Below, one piece after another: positions 17,084 to 27,626 of a DNA stretch of 64,000 nucleotides (the first letter of the stretch is position 1; every line of letters begins with the position of its first letter). The notes beneath the pieces are model-generated. The model had not been told where the DNA came from and did not search any database. It saw only the letters and a program-made list of their open reading frames with translations. Source of the DNA: Allorhizobium ampelinum S4 (GTDB taxonomy: Bacteria > Pseudomonadota > Alphaproteobacteria > Rhizobiales > Rhizobiaceae); contig NC_011988.1 of the NCBI RefSeq assembly GCF_000016285.1, positions 682,001-746,000 of the forward strand. Reading direction: 5' to 3'. A program made the translations under genes and the position numbers.

Positions 17084-17755
17084 TCAGGCCTTCCCAGGCT
17101 GTTTATGGAATGTAGAACAGTCCTGGCTTTGCATGCCGAACCCCACCAGAGCAATCCGGACGAATTGCTGTGCATACGGTACGAGCTGGAAATTATCCCT
17201 GCCGAAGGCCCATTCGCCGATCAGGCCCGATATGGTCGCGCTCAGGGTCATGGCTGCGGAGGCCGGGTTCCAGGGCGCAGTCAACTGGCCCCTGTCGGCG
17301 GCAACCTGGAAGAGGGGCAGCAGCTTGCCCTTGAGCGTGCTCAGAATGCCATCCGAGTCGGTTTCCTTTATCGAAAGGTCCAGATGGAGGCTGACCCGGA
17401 TCACACCGCGCCGCCGCTCGTCGGCCTGAAGATGCGCCAGCATGTCGAACAATATCTGTTCAAGGGCGGCAAACACGTCGACGGAACTGTCCGCCGGAAG
17501 CCGAGCCGCCAAGTGCTCGAAAGGCTTGAAAGCCTGGTTGCGCAGGGCTTCGAGAATGCCGCGCTTGTTCTTGAAGTGCCAATGGACAGCACCGCGCGTC
17601 ACGCCAACCGCCTGGGCAATTTCGTCCAATGACGTCTGGTCAAAGCCCTTGGTGAGGAAAAGTTGCTCGGCAGCGTTCAGGAGCTGCATGTGGGTTTCGG
17701 CTGCTTCTTCCTTGGTTCTCCGCAATGGGTCCTCCTGGGCGAATTTATTGGGCAC
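17084..17755 (-). CDS. TetR-family repressor of RND efflux (AcrR/TtgR type)
   Basis: 223 residues. The N-terminal DNA-binding domain (about 18-65) reads 'LLNAAEQLFLTKGFDQTSLDEIAQAVGVTRGAVHWHFKNKRGIL', very close to the AcrR/TtgR/MexR-like TetR consensus. The remainder is the helical ligand-binding, dimerising domain of normal length for AcrR. It is divergent from the RND pump genes, and the 110-bp gap contains a TtgR-like operator, so it very probably represses the pump and itself and releases DNA on binding pump substrates. Confidence 0.92.
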   Translation of the reverse strand: MPNKFAQEDPLRRTKEEAAETHMQLLNAAEQLFLTKGFDQTSLDEIAQAVGVTRGAVHWHFKNKRGILEALRNQAFKPFEHLAARLPADSSVDVFAALEQILFDMLAHLQADERRRGVIRVSLHLDLSIKETDSDGILSTLKGKLLPLFQVAADRGQLTAPWNPASAAMTLSATISGLIGEWAFGRDNFQLVPYAQQFVRIALVGFGMQSQDCSTFHKQPGKA

Positions 17756-17804
17756 GGCGCGTCGTTTTCTAATTCATCACATATTTGTACGCTGCGATCA
17801 ATCC

Positions 17805-17835
17805 TATTTACAAACGGTATGTATGTATATATATC
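17805..17835 (+). promoter_or_regulatory. TtgR-like operator overlapping the RND-pump promoter
   Basis: TATTTACAAACGGTATGTATG followed by TATATA closely resembles my memory of the Pseudomonas TtgR operator core (TATTTACAAAC...ATGTAAGTA). A promoter is embedded in it: TTTACA (17807-17812), 17-bp spacer, TATATC (17830-17835). This geometry would let the TetR protein block RNA polymerase. Confidence 0.6.
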
Positions 17836-17865
17836 GGAGAGGCTACCGTTGGAGTGTTCCTAGCC

Positions 17866-19026
17866 ATGCAAAAAACAAAGCGATTTCTTGTTGCGGGTTG
17901 CGCTATTGCAGCCCTTTCCTTTTCCACCCCATCATTTGCGCAGATGCCAAATGCTGGACCGCCGGCCGTCGGCGTCACGATTGCCAAGCTGAAGCCGATC
18001 AATGACACGACCGAGGTCAATGGCCGGGTCGAGGCGAAGGATTCCGTCAATCTCGTCGCCCGTGTGACCGGATTCCTGGAAGAACAACTTTTCAAGGAAG
18101 GTTCCGAGGTCAAGAAGGGCCAGGTCCTGTTCCGCATCGAGCGGCAGTCCTATGAGGCTGATCTGGATTCCAAGAAGGCCACTCTTGCCGAGAACCAGGC
18201 CACCCTTGAAAATTCGAATATATCCCTTGCTCGTAATGAACAACTTCGAGCCGGGGGCAGCGGCAGCCAGAGCAATCTGGACGACGCACGCGCCACCCAG
18301 CGGACCTCGATTGCCAAGGTCGCGGAATCCGAAGCGGATGTGCGCACCTCGCAGATCAATCTCGGCTATACCGATATCATCGCGCCTATCGATGGTCGTA
18401 TCGGCCTTGCTTCTGTCACGGTCGGCAATGTCGTGTCGTCTTCATCGGGAACCTTGGCCACAGTGGTCAGTCAGGACCCGATGTATGTGAAATTCCCGAT
18501 ATCGGTGCGCCGTCTCATTGAATTGAGACAGCGGTTCGACAAGGAAGGCGGTCTGGAAAAGAGCGTGAAGCTCAAGATCCGCTTGCCCGATGGCAGACTA
18601 TACGCTCAGGAAGGCACGCTTGATTTCTACGACATCAGCGTTTCCGAGAATACTGATTCCATCACCCTGCGTGGCACGATCCCCAATCCGCTGCTGCCAA
18701 CGGGACATCGGGAACTGGTGAATGACGAATTCGTCCGCGTGATCCTCGAAACCGTCGAGCCAACCAACTACCTCACCATTCCGCGCGCCTCGGTCATGAT
18801 CGACCAGCAGGGCTCCTACGTCTATGTGGTTGATGACAAGAGCGTTGCGCAGGTGCGCCGTGTGACGCTTGGGCAATCCACGCCTGACATGGCTGTTGTC
18901 ACCAATGGCCTCAAGGAAGGCGACAAGGTGATTACCGACGGCATCCAGCGTGTTCGGCCCAATACACCGGTTAATGCACAGCCGGCCGACCAGGCTCCTT
19001 CACCCGCCGCACCAAAGCAGGGCTAA
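17866..19026 (+). CDS. RND efflux membrane-fusion protein (AcrA/MexA type)
   Basis: 386 residues from the ATG at 17866 (GGAG 11 nt upstream); this start gives a clear signal peptide ending 'PSFAQ' at about residue 26. No lipobox Cys is evident at the cleavage site, unlike AcrA. Lipoyl-like half-domains ('VEAKDSVNLVARVTGFLEEQLFKEGSEVKKGQ' and 'IIAPIDGRIGLASVTVGNVVS') flank an alpha-helical hairpin (about 90-150). The periplasmic adaptor links the inner-membrane pump to an outer-membrane channel. It is followed after 3 bp by the pump gene. Confidence 0.92.
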   Translation: MQKTKRFLVAGCAIAALSFSTPSFAQMPNAGPPAVGVTIAKLKPINDTTEVNGRVEAKDSVNLVARVTGFLEEQLFKEGSEVKKGQVLFRIERQSYEADLDSKKATLAENQATLENSNISLARNEQLRAGGSGSQSNLDDARATQRTSIAKVAESEADVRTSQINLGYTDIIAPIDGRIGLASVTVGNVVSSSSGTLATVVSQDPMYVKFPISVRRLIELRQRFDKEGGLEKSVKLKIRLPDGRLYAQEGTLDFYDISVSENTDSITLRGTIPNPLLPTGHRELVNDEFVRVILETVEPTNYLTIPRASVMIDQQGSYVYVVDDKSVAQVRRVTLGQSTPDMAVVTNGLKEGDKVITDGIQRVRPNTPVNAQPADQAPSPAAPKQG

Positions 19027-19029
19027 GCG

Positions 19030-22000
19030 ATGTTTTCCAATATTTTCATTGATCGTCCACGCATGGCAATCGTCATTGCCATCGTGCTGACGATTGCCGG
19101 TGGGCTGGCGCTGACCAGAATATCGGTATCCCAACTTCCCGATATCGTGCCGCCACAGGTCCAGGTGACGGCCTCCTATCCCGGCGCTTCCGCCGAGGTG
19201 CTGGAACAGACCGTCGCGCAACCGATCGAATCCAAGGTGATCGGGGTCGACAAAGCTCTCTATATGAAAAGCACCAGCGGTAATGATGGCAGCTATTCGC
19301 TGACTGTCAGTTTCGCGCTGGGCAGCGATGCTGACATTAACACCGTTAACGTCAACAACCGCGTGCAGACGGCTCTGTCCTCGCTGCCCAGCGACGTTCA
19401 AAGTCTGGGTGTCTCGGTCAGCAAGAAATCCTCGTCCATCCTGCAATTTATCATGTTGCAGAGCGACAAGGGCAAGTTTGACCCGTTGTTCATGACCAAT
19501 TATGCGACGATCAACGTCCTGGACGAGATTTCCCGTGTTCCAGGCGTCGGTTCGGCATCGCTCTTCAGCAACATGAAGTATTCGATGCGCATCTGGTTCG
19601 ATGTCGACCGCTTGTCCAGCCTTGGCCTGGTGCCTTCGGATGTCACAAGTGCGATTTCAGCCCAGAACGTTCAGGCACCCGTTGGCCGTATCGGTGCACG
19701 TCCGGTGCCTGATGACCAGGCATTTCAATACAACGTCCAGACCCAGGGCCGCCTTGAGACGCCGGAGGAATTCGGCAATATCGTGCTGCGTGCCAATAAG
19801 GACGGCTCTGTCCTGAAGGTGAAGGATGTCGCCCGTGTTGAACTGGGCGCACAGAACGATGACACGGTCTCCCGACGCGAAGGCGATCCGGGTGTTGCCA
19901 TGGGCATTTACATGTCTCCCGGTGCGAATGCGCTGAATACGGCTGCGGCCGTCAGCGCCAAGATCGCGCAATTGAACAGCCGGATGCCGGAAGGCATGCG
20001 CGCCAATGTCATGTATGACTCGACCACCTTCGTTCAGGATACGATTGAATCCGTCATTCATACATTGATCGAAGCTTTCGTGTTGGTGGCTGTGGTCGTC
20101 TTCCTGTTTCTCGGCAATGTCCGGGCGACGATCATCCCGATCATCGCCGTACCGGTCAGCGTTATCGCCACATTCGCGGTATTGCTGGCGCTTGGCTATT
20201 CGGCCAATACGGTCTCGCTTCTCGCCCTTGTTCTCGCCATCGGCATCGTCGTTGACGACGCGATTGTCGTCGTGGAAAATGTCGAGCGCGTGATGGAGGA
20301 GGAGCCGGAGCTGACCCCGGTTGCCGCCACCAAGAAGGCCATGGGACAGGTCACCGGTCCGATTATTGCGATCACGCTTGTCTTGCTCTCGGTTTTCGTT
20401 CCCATCGGCTTCATCTCCGGTATCTCAGGGGAATTGTTCCGGCAGTTCTCGGTCACCATCAGTGTTGCCATGCTGATTTCGGCCATCAACGCCTTGACGC
20501 TGTCGCCGGCTCTCTGCGCCGTCTTCCTGCGCCATACCGGCGAAAAACGCGGCATCATGGGCTGGATCAGTCGGCGTATCGACAATACCCGCGACGGCTA
20601 TGCCTGGGCAGTCCAGAAAATGGTCCGCATGGCGGTCCTATCCCTGCTGATCATCGGGGTCGGTGGCGCTGGTATCTATGGCATGTCGAAGATCACCCCG
20701 AGCGGCTTCCTACCGGAAGAAGACCAGGGCACGTTCTTCATCGCGGTACAATTGCCCGATGGCGCTTCGGTGGCGCGGACAAGTGGTGCTGTTGGACAGG
20801 TGGAGGATTTGCTGAAGGCTATTCCTCAAATCGATAACGTCTCCTCGGTTATCGGTTATTCCTTCCTTGACAGCTATTCGGCCAGCAACTCCGCCTTCAT
20901 GATCGTGCGGCTGAAACCCTTCGCGGATCGTCCCGCAGCCCTGGACAAGGTCCAAGCGGTCATCGGCCAGACGTTCGGCATGGTCCAGCAGGTCAAGGCC
21001 GCCACGGTTCTGCCCTTCAATCTTCCGCCGGTTCTTGGTCTTTCCACCAGCGGCGGTTTCGAAGCGATGATCGAATCGCTTGAGGGTGCTGATCCGGCAA
21101 CCATGGCCAATGTGGCCTATGGTGTGGTTGGTGCGGCCAATCAGAACCCGCAATTGGCACGTGTCTTTACCACCTATGGTGCCAATGCGCCGTCGATCTA
21201 TCTCGATATCGACCGTGAAAAAGCCCAGGCGCTCGGTATCAGCATCAGTGATATCTTTAACGCCCTACAGGCGACGCTCGGTGGCTCTTATGTCAACGAC
21301 TTCAACGAGTTCGGACGCACCTGGCAGGTCAAGGTCCAGGGCGATGCCGCCAATCGCCGCGATACATCGGCGCTTTGGAACATCTATGTCCGCAACTCCA
21401 ATAGCGACATGGTGCCTCTCCAGTCGATTGCCGAGGTAAAGACAATTGTCGGCCCGCCGGTCATTACACGCTATAACAACTATCGCGCCGTGACCATCAA
21501 CGGTTCGCCTTCTCCCGGCACGTCTTCCGGGGATGCCATGGAGGCTTTCAAGCAGGTGGTCGCCAAGACCCTGCCATCCGGCTTTGCGCTGGAATGGACA
21601 GGTACGGCCTATCAGGAACAGCAGGCCTCAGGTCAGACGGGTATCATCCTGGCACTCGCCCTGCTGTTTGCCTATCTGTTCCTAGTGGCGCTTTACGAAA
21701 GCTGGACCATTCCCGTGCCGGTTCTGCTTTCCGTCATCGTGGGTGTGTTTGGTGCCTTTGCCGGCATGGCACTCACCCACATGACGATGGATCTCTACGC
21801 ACAGATCGGTCTTGTGGTTCTGATCGCCCTTGCCGCCAAGAACGGCATTCTGATCGTCGAGTTCGCCAAGGAAAAGCGTGAGGCGGGCATGCCGATTGCC
21901 GATGCGGCGGTTCTGGGCGCAAAGCTGCGTTTTCGCGCCGTGATGATGACATCAATTGCCTTCATCCTCGGTCTCGTGCCGCTGGTCTGGGCAAATGGTG

Positions 22001-22185
22001 CCTCAATGATGGCACGGCACAATGTCAGTACGCCGGTCTTCATCGGTATGCTGACGGCCAGTACACTCGGTCTGTTCGTCATTCCAATGCTCTACGTCAC
22101 GTTCCAGACCGTGCGTGAAAAATTGAAGTCCTGGCTTGGCTTGGGTAAACCATCCGGACATCACGCGCCGCATACCGACCCTTAA
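19030..22185 (+). CDS. RND multidrug efflux permease (HAE1, AcrB/MexB type)
   Basis: 1051 residues, normal for HAE1 pumps. '[28 protein letters not shown]' opens with the first membrane helix. The proton-relay Asp pair is in '[18 protein letters not shown]', and the late conserved segments include '[21 protein letters not shown]'. It exports hydrophobic drugs, bile-salt-like or plant-derived compounds by proton antiport as a trimer. No outer-membrane TolC-like gene follows, so the complex must recruit a channel encoded elsewhere. Confidence 0.94.
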   Translation: MFSNIFIDRPRMAIVIAIVLTIAGGLALTRISVSQLPDIVPPQVQVTASYPGASAEVLEQTVAQPIESKVIGVDKALYMKSTSGNDGSYSLTVSFALGSDADINTVNVNNRVQTALSSLPSDVQSLGVSVSKKSSSILQFIMLQSDKGKFDPLFMTNYATINVLDEISRVPGVGSASLFSNMKYSMRIWFDVDRLSSLGLVPSDVTSAISAQNVQAPVGRIGARPVPDDQAFQYNVQTQGRLETPEEFGNIVLRANKDGSVLKVKDVARVELGAQNDDTVSRREGDPGVAMGIYMSPGANALNTAAAVSAKIAQLNSRMPEGMRANVMYDSTTFVQDTIESVIHTLIEAFVLVAVVVFLFLGNVRATIIPIIAVPVSVIATFAVLLALGYSANTVSLLALVLAIGIVVDDAIVVVENVERVMEEEPELTPVAATKKAMGQVTGPIIAITLVLLSVFVPIGFISGISGELFRQFSVTISVAMLISAINALTLSPALCAVFLRHTGEKRGIMGWISRRIDNTRDGYAWAVQKMVRMAVLSLLIIGVGGAGIYGMSKITPSGFLPEEDQGTFFIAVQLPDGASVARTSGAVGQVEDLLKAIPQIDNVSSVIGYSFLDSYSASNSAFMIVRLKPFADRPAALDKVQAVIGQTFGMVQQVKAATVLPFNLPPVLGLSTSGGFEAMIESLEGADPATMANVAYGVVGAANQNPQLARVFTTYGANAPSIYLDIDREKAQALGISISDIFNALQATLGGSYVNDFNEFGRTWQVKVQGDAANRRDTSALWNIYVRNSNSDMVPLQSIAEVKTIVGPPVITRYNNYRAVTINGSPSPGTSSGDAMEAFKQVVAKTLPSGFALEWTGTAYQEQQASGQTGIILALALLFAYLFLVALYESWTIPVPVLLSVIVGVFGAFAGMALTHMTMDLYAQIGLVVLIALAAKNGILIVEFAKEKREAGMPIADAAVLGAKLRFRAVMMTSIAFILGLVPLVWANGASMMARHNVSTPVFIGMLTASTLGLFVIPMLYVTFQTVREKLKSWLGLGKPSGHHAPHTDP

Positions 22186-22214
22186 ATCTGATGTCTAAGC
22201 GTATCGTTTGAAAA

Positions 22215-22253
22215 GACCGGATCGGAGATTGCAACGCAGTTTCCGATCCGGTC
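22215..22253 (+). terminator. Terminator-like perfect hairpin after the RND pump
   Basis: GACCGGATCGGA (22215-22226) pairs perfectly with TCCGATCCGGTC (22242-22253), 30 bp after the pump stop codon. The following tail AATTTAC is only weakly T-rich, so Rho-independent efficiency is uncertain. Confidence 0.6.
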
Positions 22254-22375
22254 AATTTACGTGATATTCCGGCCATTTTGCGCGTTGAAGCGAGAATGGC
22301 ACCCGGTCGCCATTGCGACCTAGCCCATTGGCTATCACGGTCCCGCCTCATAAAATGTCTTTTCTGCATGATACC

Positions 22376-22398
22376 TTAAGCCGATTCCGGTTTAAGCT
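22376..22398. repeat. Short CCGATTCCGGTTT palindrome upstream of pccB
   Basis: CTTAAGCCGATTCCGGTTTAAG is a near-perfect palindrome. Its core CCGATTCCGGTTT recurs at 33531-33543 after the HlyD gene. Small rhizobial intergenic repeats of this kind are common; a function is not evident. Confidence 0.45.
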
Positions 22399-22438
22399 TT
22401 TATGCTTTAAGGTCCGCGTGACAGAGGATGAGGATCAC

Positions 22439-23971
22439 ATGCCGACAATATTGGATCAGCTGGAAAGCCGCCGCGCCGAGGCCCGTCTTGGCGGTGGTGA
22501 AAAGCGGATTGACGCGCAGCACGCCAAAGGCAAACTGACAGCACGCGAGCGGATCGAGATATTGCTCGATGAAGGCTCGTTTGAAGAATACGATATGTAT
22601 GTCACCCATCGCTGCGCGGATTTCGGCATGGATGGCCAGAAGGTGGCGGGCGATGGTGTCGTCACCGGCTGGGGCACGATCAATGGTCGGCAAGTCTATG
22701 TGTTTTCCCAGGATTTTACCGTGCTCGGCGGCTCGCTGTCGGAAACCCATGCCCAGAAAATCTGCAAGATCATGGATATGGCCGTCCGGGTCGGGGCGCC
22801 GGTCATCGGCATTAACGATTCCGGCGGCGCACGCATTCAGGAAGGTGTGGCCTCGCTTGCTGGCTATGCCGAAGTGTTTCGCCGCAATGCCGAGGTGTCG
22901 GGCGTCATTCCGCAGATCTCTGTGATTATGGGGCCATGCGCGGGTGGCGCGGTCTATTCACCAGCCATGACCGATTTCATTTTCATGGTGCGCGACACCT
23001 CCTACATGTTCGTCACCGGTCCGGATGTGGTGAAAACGGTGACCAACGAAATCGTCACGGCGGAAGAGCTGGGCGGAGCTGGCACCCATACGAAGAAATC
23101 CTCGGTAGCGGACGGCGCTTTTGAAAACGATGTCGAGGCGCTGGAACAGGTGCGCCTGCTGTTTGACTTCCTGCCGTTGAACAACCGCGAAAAGCCGCCG
23201 AAACGGCCGTTCTACGATGATCCGGCCCGGCTTGAAATGCGGCTGGATACCCTGATCCCCGACAGTTCCACCAAGCCTTACGACATGAAGGAACTGATCC
23301 ACGCGCTGGCCGATGAGGGCGATTTCTTCGAGCTTCAGGAGGCTTTTGCCAAAAACATCATCACAGGCTTTATCCGGCTGGAAGGCCAGACTGTCGGTGT
23401 GGTTGCCAACCAGCCGATGGTGCTGGCGGGCTGCCTGGATATCGACTCATCGCGCAAGGCGGCCCGTTTCGTGCGCTTTTGTGATGCCTTTTCCATTCCG
23501 ATCCTGACGCTGGTGGATGTGCCGGGCTTTCTGCCCGGTGTGGCGCAGGAATATGGCGGGGTCATCAAGCACGGCGCCAAGCTGCTGTTTGCCTATTCTG
23601 AGGCGACGGTGCCGATGGTGACGCTGATTACGCGCAAGGCCTATGGCGGAGCCTATGACGTGATGGCCTCCAAGCATATTGGCGCTGACGTGAATTATGC
23701 CTGGCCGACAGCGGAAATCGCTGTCATGGGAGCCAAGGGCGCGACCGAAATCCTCTATCGTTCCGAACTTGCCGATCCCGAAAAGATCGCGGCGCGCACC
23801 AGGGAATATGAGGAGCGGTTTGCCAATCCGTTCGTTGCGGCAGAGCGCGGCTTTATCGATGAGGTGATCATGCCACATTCGTCGCGCAAGCGCATCGCCC
23901 GGGCCTTTGCCTCGCTGCGGGGCAAGCAGGTTGCGACCCATTGGAAAAAACACGATACCATTCCGCTTTAA
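22439..23971 (+). CDS. pccB: Propionyl-CoA carboxylase beta subunit
   Basis: 510 residues from the ATG at 22439, giving the standard N-terminus '[20 protein letters not shown]'. Carboxyltransferase signatures include '[18 protein letters not shown]', '[18 protein letters not shown]' and, in the C-terminal half, '[22 protein letters not shown]'. It transfers the carboxyl group from carboxybiotin to propionyl-CoA, giving (S)-methylmalonyl-CoA, in a complex with PccA (24845). The family also includes acetyl-CoA and methylcrotonyl-CoA carboxylases, but the adjacent methylmalonyl-CoA mutase settles the assignment. Confidence 0.95.
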   Translation: MPTILDQLESRRAEARLGGGEKRIDAQHAKGKLTARERIEILLDEGSFEEYDMYVTHRCADFGMDGQKVAGDGVVTGWGTINGRQVYVFSQDFTVLGGSLSETHAQKICKIMDMAVRVGAPVIGINDSGGARIQEGVASLAGYAEVFRRNAEVSGVIPQISVIMGPCAGGAVYSPAMTDFIFMVRDTSYMFVTGPDVVKTVTNEIVTAEELGGAGTHTKKSSVADGAFENDVEALEQVRLLFDFLPLNNREKPPKRPFYDDPARLEMRLDTLIPDSSTKPYDMKELIHALADEGDFFELQEAFAKNIITGFIRLEGQTVGVVANQPMVLAGCLDIDSSRKAARFVRFCDAFSIPILTLVDVPGFLPGVAQEYGGVIKHGAKLLFAYSEATVPMVTLITRKAYGGAYDVMASKHIGADVNYAWPTAEIAVMGAKGATEILYRSELADPEKIAARTREYEERFANPFVAAERGFIDEVIMPHSSRKRIARAFASLRGKQVATHWKKHDTIPL

Positions 23972-24050
23972 AAACGGGCCCACTTTGATAGCGGGTTCAC
24001 TTCAACAACAAGATCGGACCTGTTCCGGCAGACAAGAAAGGGCGGCATGG

Positions 24051-24428
24051 ATGTCCAAGGCCCCTGATATGACCAAGCACCGTGGATTTCCCTCCGGCAT
24101 GCCCGGAACAGGTGTACAGTTCACCATTCGCCGGGCCAATCCCCGGGGCGTCACCCCCATCAAGGCCATGCCACGCAAGGCCTATCCAGGCACCAAGGAA
24201 CACCGCATCGATGCGGCTTTCCTGCACGCGCTCTGGCATCACTTCGGCGCAGAACCCTTTGAGCGCGGCAATCTCGATGCGGCCCGGCTCAATCTGCTGT
24301 TTGGCCGCGAGGTGGTGGCGGTCGAAAAGGATTTCGATCCGCTGTCTTATGAAGCGATGCTGCGGATTGATGAGCGGGTGGCACGCCATAGCTTTCCGGA
24401 ATCCTTCGATAATGTTTTCGAGGTGTGA
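24051..24428 (+). CDS. Unknown conserved-looking small protein A (paralogue of the next gene)
   Basis: 125 residues from the ATG at 24051, preceded by AAGAAAGGG. I recognise no domain. It begins 'MTKHRGFPSGMPGTGVQFTIRRAN' after six residues and contains 'FLHALWHHFGAEPFERGNLDAARLNLLFGREVVA' and 'FDPLSYEAM'. The gene at 24465 encodes a paralogue with the same length and order of motifs, so this is a tandem duplication between the two carboxylase subunit genes. There is no signal peptide or membrane helix, so it is probably cytosolic. A carboxylase accessory or regulatory role is only an inference from position. Confidence 0.75.
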   Translation: MSKAPDMTKHRGFPSGMPGTGVQFTIRRANPRGVTPIKAMPRKAYPGTKEHRIDAAFLHALWHHFGAEPFERGNLDAARLNLLFGREVVAVEKDFDPLSYEAMLRIDERVARHSFPESFDNVFEV

Positions 24429-24464
24429 CGCGATGGTTTCCCTCCTGTTTCAACCGGATACTGA

Positions 24465-24842
24465 ATGATGGTCAAAACCTCTGAGATGCCGAAACATCGC
24501 GGCTTTCCGGCGGGCCTTCTCGGCACGCAGTGGCAATTCACGCTGCGGCGCGCCAATTCCAACGTGACAAAGCTCACCTCCATGCCGCGTCATCGCACCA
24601 TGGACCAGACCGTGGCATTGGCGGATATCGGCTTTGTGCGGGCGCTTTGGGAGTATTTTGGCGCAGAGCCTTTCGAGCGCGGCAATCTGGATGGCGAGCG
24701 GCTGTGCCGTCTATTTGGCCGGGAGCTTTTGGCCGCGGAGCGGGGTTTTGACCCGACCTCCTATACGGCCAAGCTGAAACTCAACGAAAAGCTGGCCCGG
24801 AAGAACTTTCCGCAGGCCTTTGACGACACGGCGGGAGTGTGA
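24465..24842 (+). CDS. Unknown conserved-looking small protein B (paralogue of the previous gene)
   Basis: 125 residues (ATG at 24465, or 24468 one codon later). It shares with protein A 'KHRGFP.G..GT...QFT.RRAN', the identical block 'FGAEPFERGNLD', 'RL..LFGRE..A', 'FDP.SY' and a C-terminal '.FP.(A/S)FD', while the middle (residues 35-55) has diverged. The stop codon is 2 bp before the pccA ATG, so translation is coupled to the biotin-carrying subunit. No known domain is recognised; both copies look intact and under protein-level constraint. Confidence 0.77.
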   Translation: MMVKTSEMPKHRGFPAGLLGTQWQFTLRRANSNVTKLTSMPRHRTMDQTVALADIGFVRALWEYFGAEPFERGNLDGERLCRLFGRELLAAERGFDPTSYTAKLKLNEKLARKNFPQAFDDTAGV

Positions 24843-24844
24843 CC

Positions 24845-26845
<2,001 letters not shown>

Positions 26846-26886
26846 TGGGCAAATGTGCTTTTGGCCAAAGATCGGGTAGCCAAGGA

Positions 26887-27249
26887 TCAGGCATCATCGC
26901 CCTGCCTCTCACCCAGTCGCGCCAGCATATGTCTCTGATGGTCCTGCCCGCCGAAAAAGATCGCCAAGATCTGGACCTGGTTTTTGACCTCATCGACTTT
27001 GAAATAGATGACGGCACGGTTTTTCGTCACATGCCGCAAGTCAGGCGAAATGTGTGGCAACAACGTTCCCTGAAAGGGCGTATGGACCAGCGCCTTCAAA
27101 TCATCGTCGATCGCTTGAAGACGCGCCGAGGCGCGATCGAAGGCTTCCTGTATCGCGTCTCCGAAAGACAAATAGGCTTCGACAAGGTGATCGAAGATCA
27201 GGTCAAGATCTCGATTGCTGGCGGCAGACCGCACCAAATCAAAGGCCAT
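26887..27249 (-). CDS. ParE/RelE-family toxin of a type II toxin-antitoxin system
   Basis: 120 residues. The N-terminus 'MAFDLVRSAASNRDLDLIFDHLVEAYLSFGDAIQEAFDRA' and the C-terminal beta-strands 'LRHVTKNRAVIYFKVDEVKNQVQILAIFFGGQDH' match ParE-like toxins, which poison gyrase or cleave ribosome-bound mRNA. The start overlaps the antitoxin end by 11 bp, the usual antitoxin-first arrangement. It lies antisense in the gap between pccA and the mutase gene, its stop 41 bp from the pccA stop. Confidence 0.83.
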   Translation of the reverse strand: MAFDLVRSAASNRDLDLIFDHLVEAYLSFGDAIQEAFDRASARLQAIDDDLKALVHTPFQGTLLPHISPDLRHVTKNRAVIYFKVDEVKNQVQILAIFFGGQDHQRHMLARLGERQGDDA

Positions 27250-27508
27250 AGAAAGACTTTTTGGCCGCGATTATCTGCTGGATTGTCCGGCTGCTTTCCT
27301 CGGCGTTCAGGAACGGACCTTTGCTACGCTCGTCGATTAGCGCGCGCAATGCCTGAACTTCCGCCTCCTTCATCTCTGTTTCCTCCCGCAGCAGCTCAAG
27401 ACCTCGCTGCACGACGGCGCTTAGGCTTGAATACCGCCCGTCTTCCACAAGCTTGCGGGCAAACTTGTCTTGCTGGTCGGAGATGGAAACCGAGGCTTTC
27501 ACGGACAT
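27239..27508 (-). CDS. ParD-like ribbon-helix-helix antitoxin
   Basis: 89 residues. 'KASVSISDQQDKFARKLVEDGRYSSLSAVVQRGLELLREE' is the ParD/CC2985-type ribbon-helix-helix DNA-binding domain (about 4-43). An acidic, probably disordered C-terminal tail that neutralises the toxin follows. It is divergent from the mutase gene, with 118 bp between starts, and should repress its own promoter there; that operator could also touch mutase expression. Confidence 0.85.
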   Translation of the reverse strand: MSVKASVSISDQQDKFARKLVEDGRYSSLSAVVQRGLELLREETEMKEAEVQALRALIDERSKGPFLNAEESSRTIQQIIAAKKSFYGL

Positions 27509-27626
27509 GGGGACAGGCTCCTCAAGGATTAGCTATTAAAAATACTACTCAGTCGCATTAAAATCAAGCTGAACGGAGAGGCGCTTTCATGTCGTCTTTC
27601 GTCTGCAAGGGTGGAGGGATTAATCG

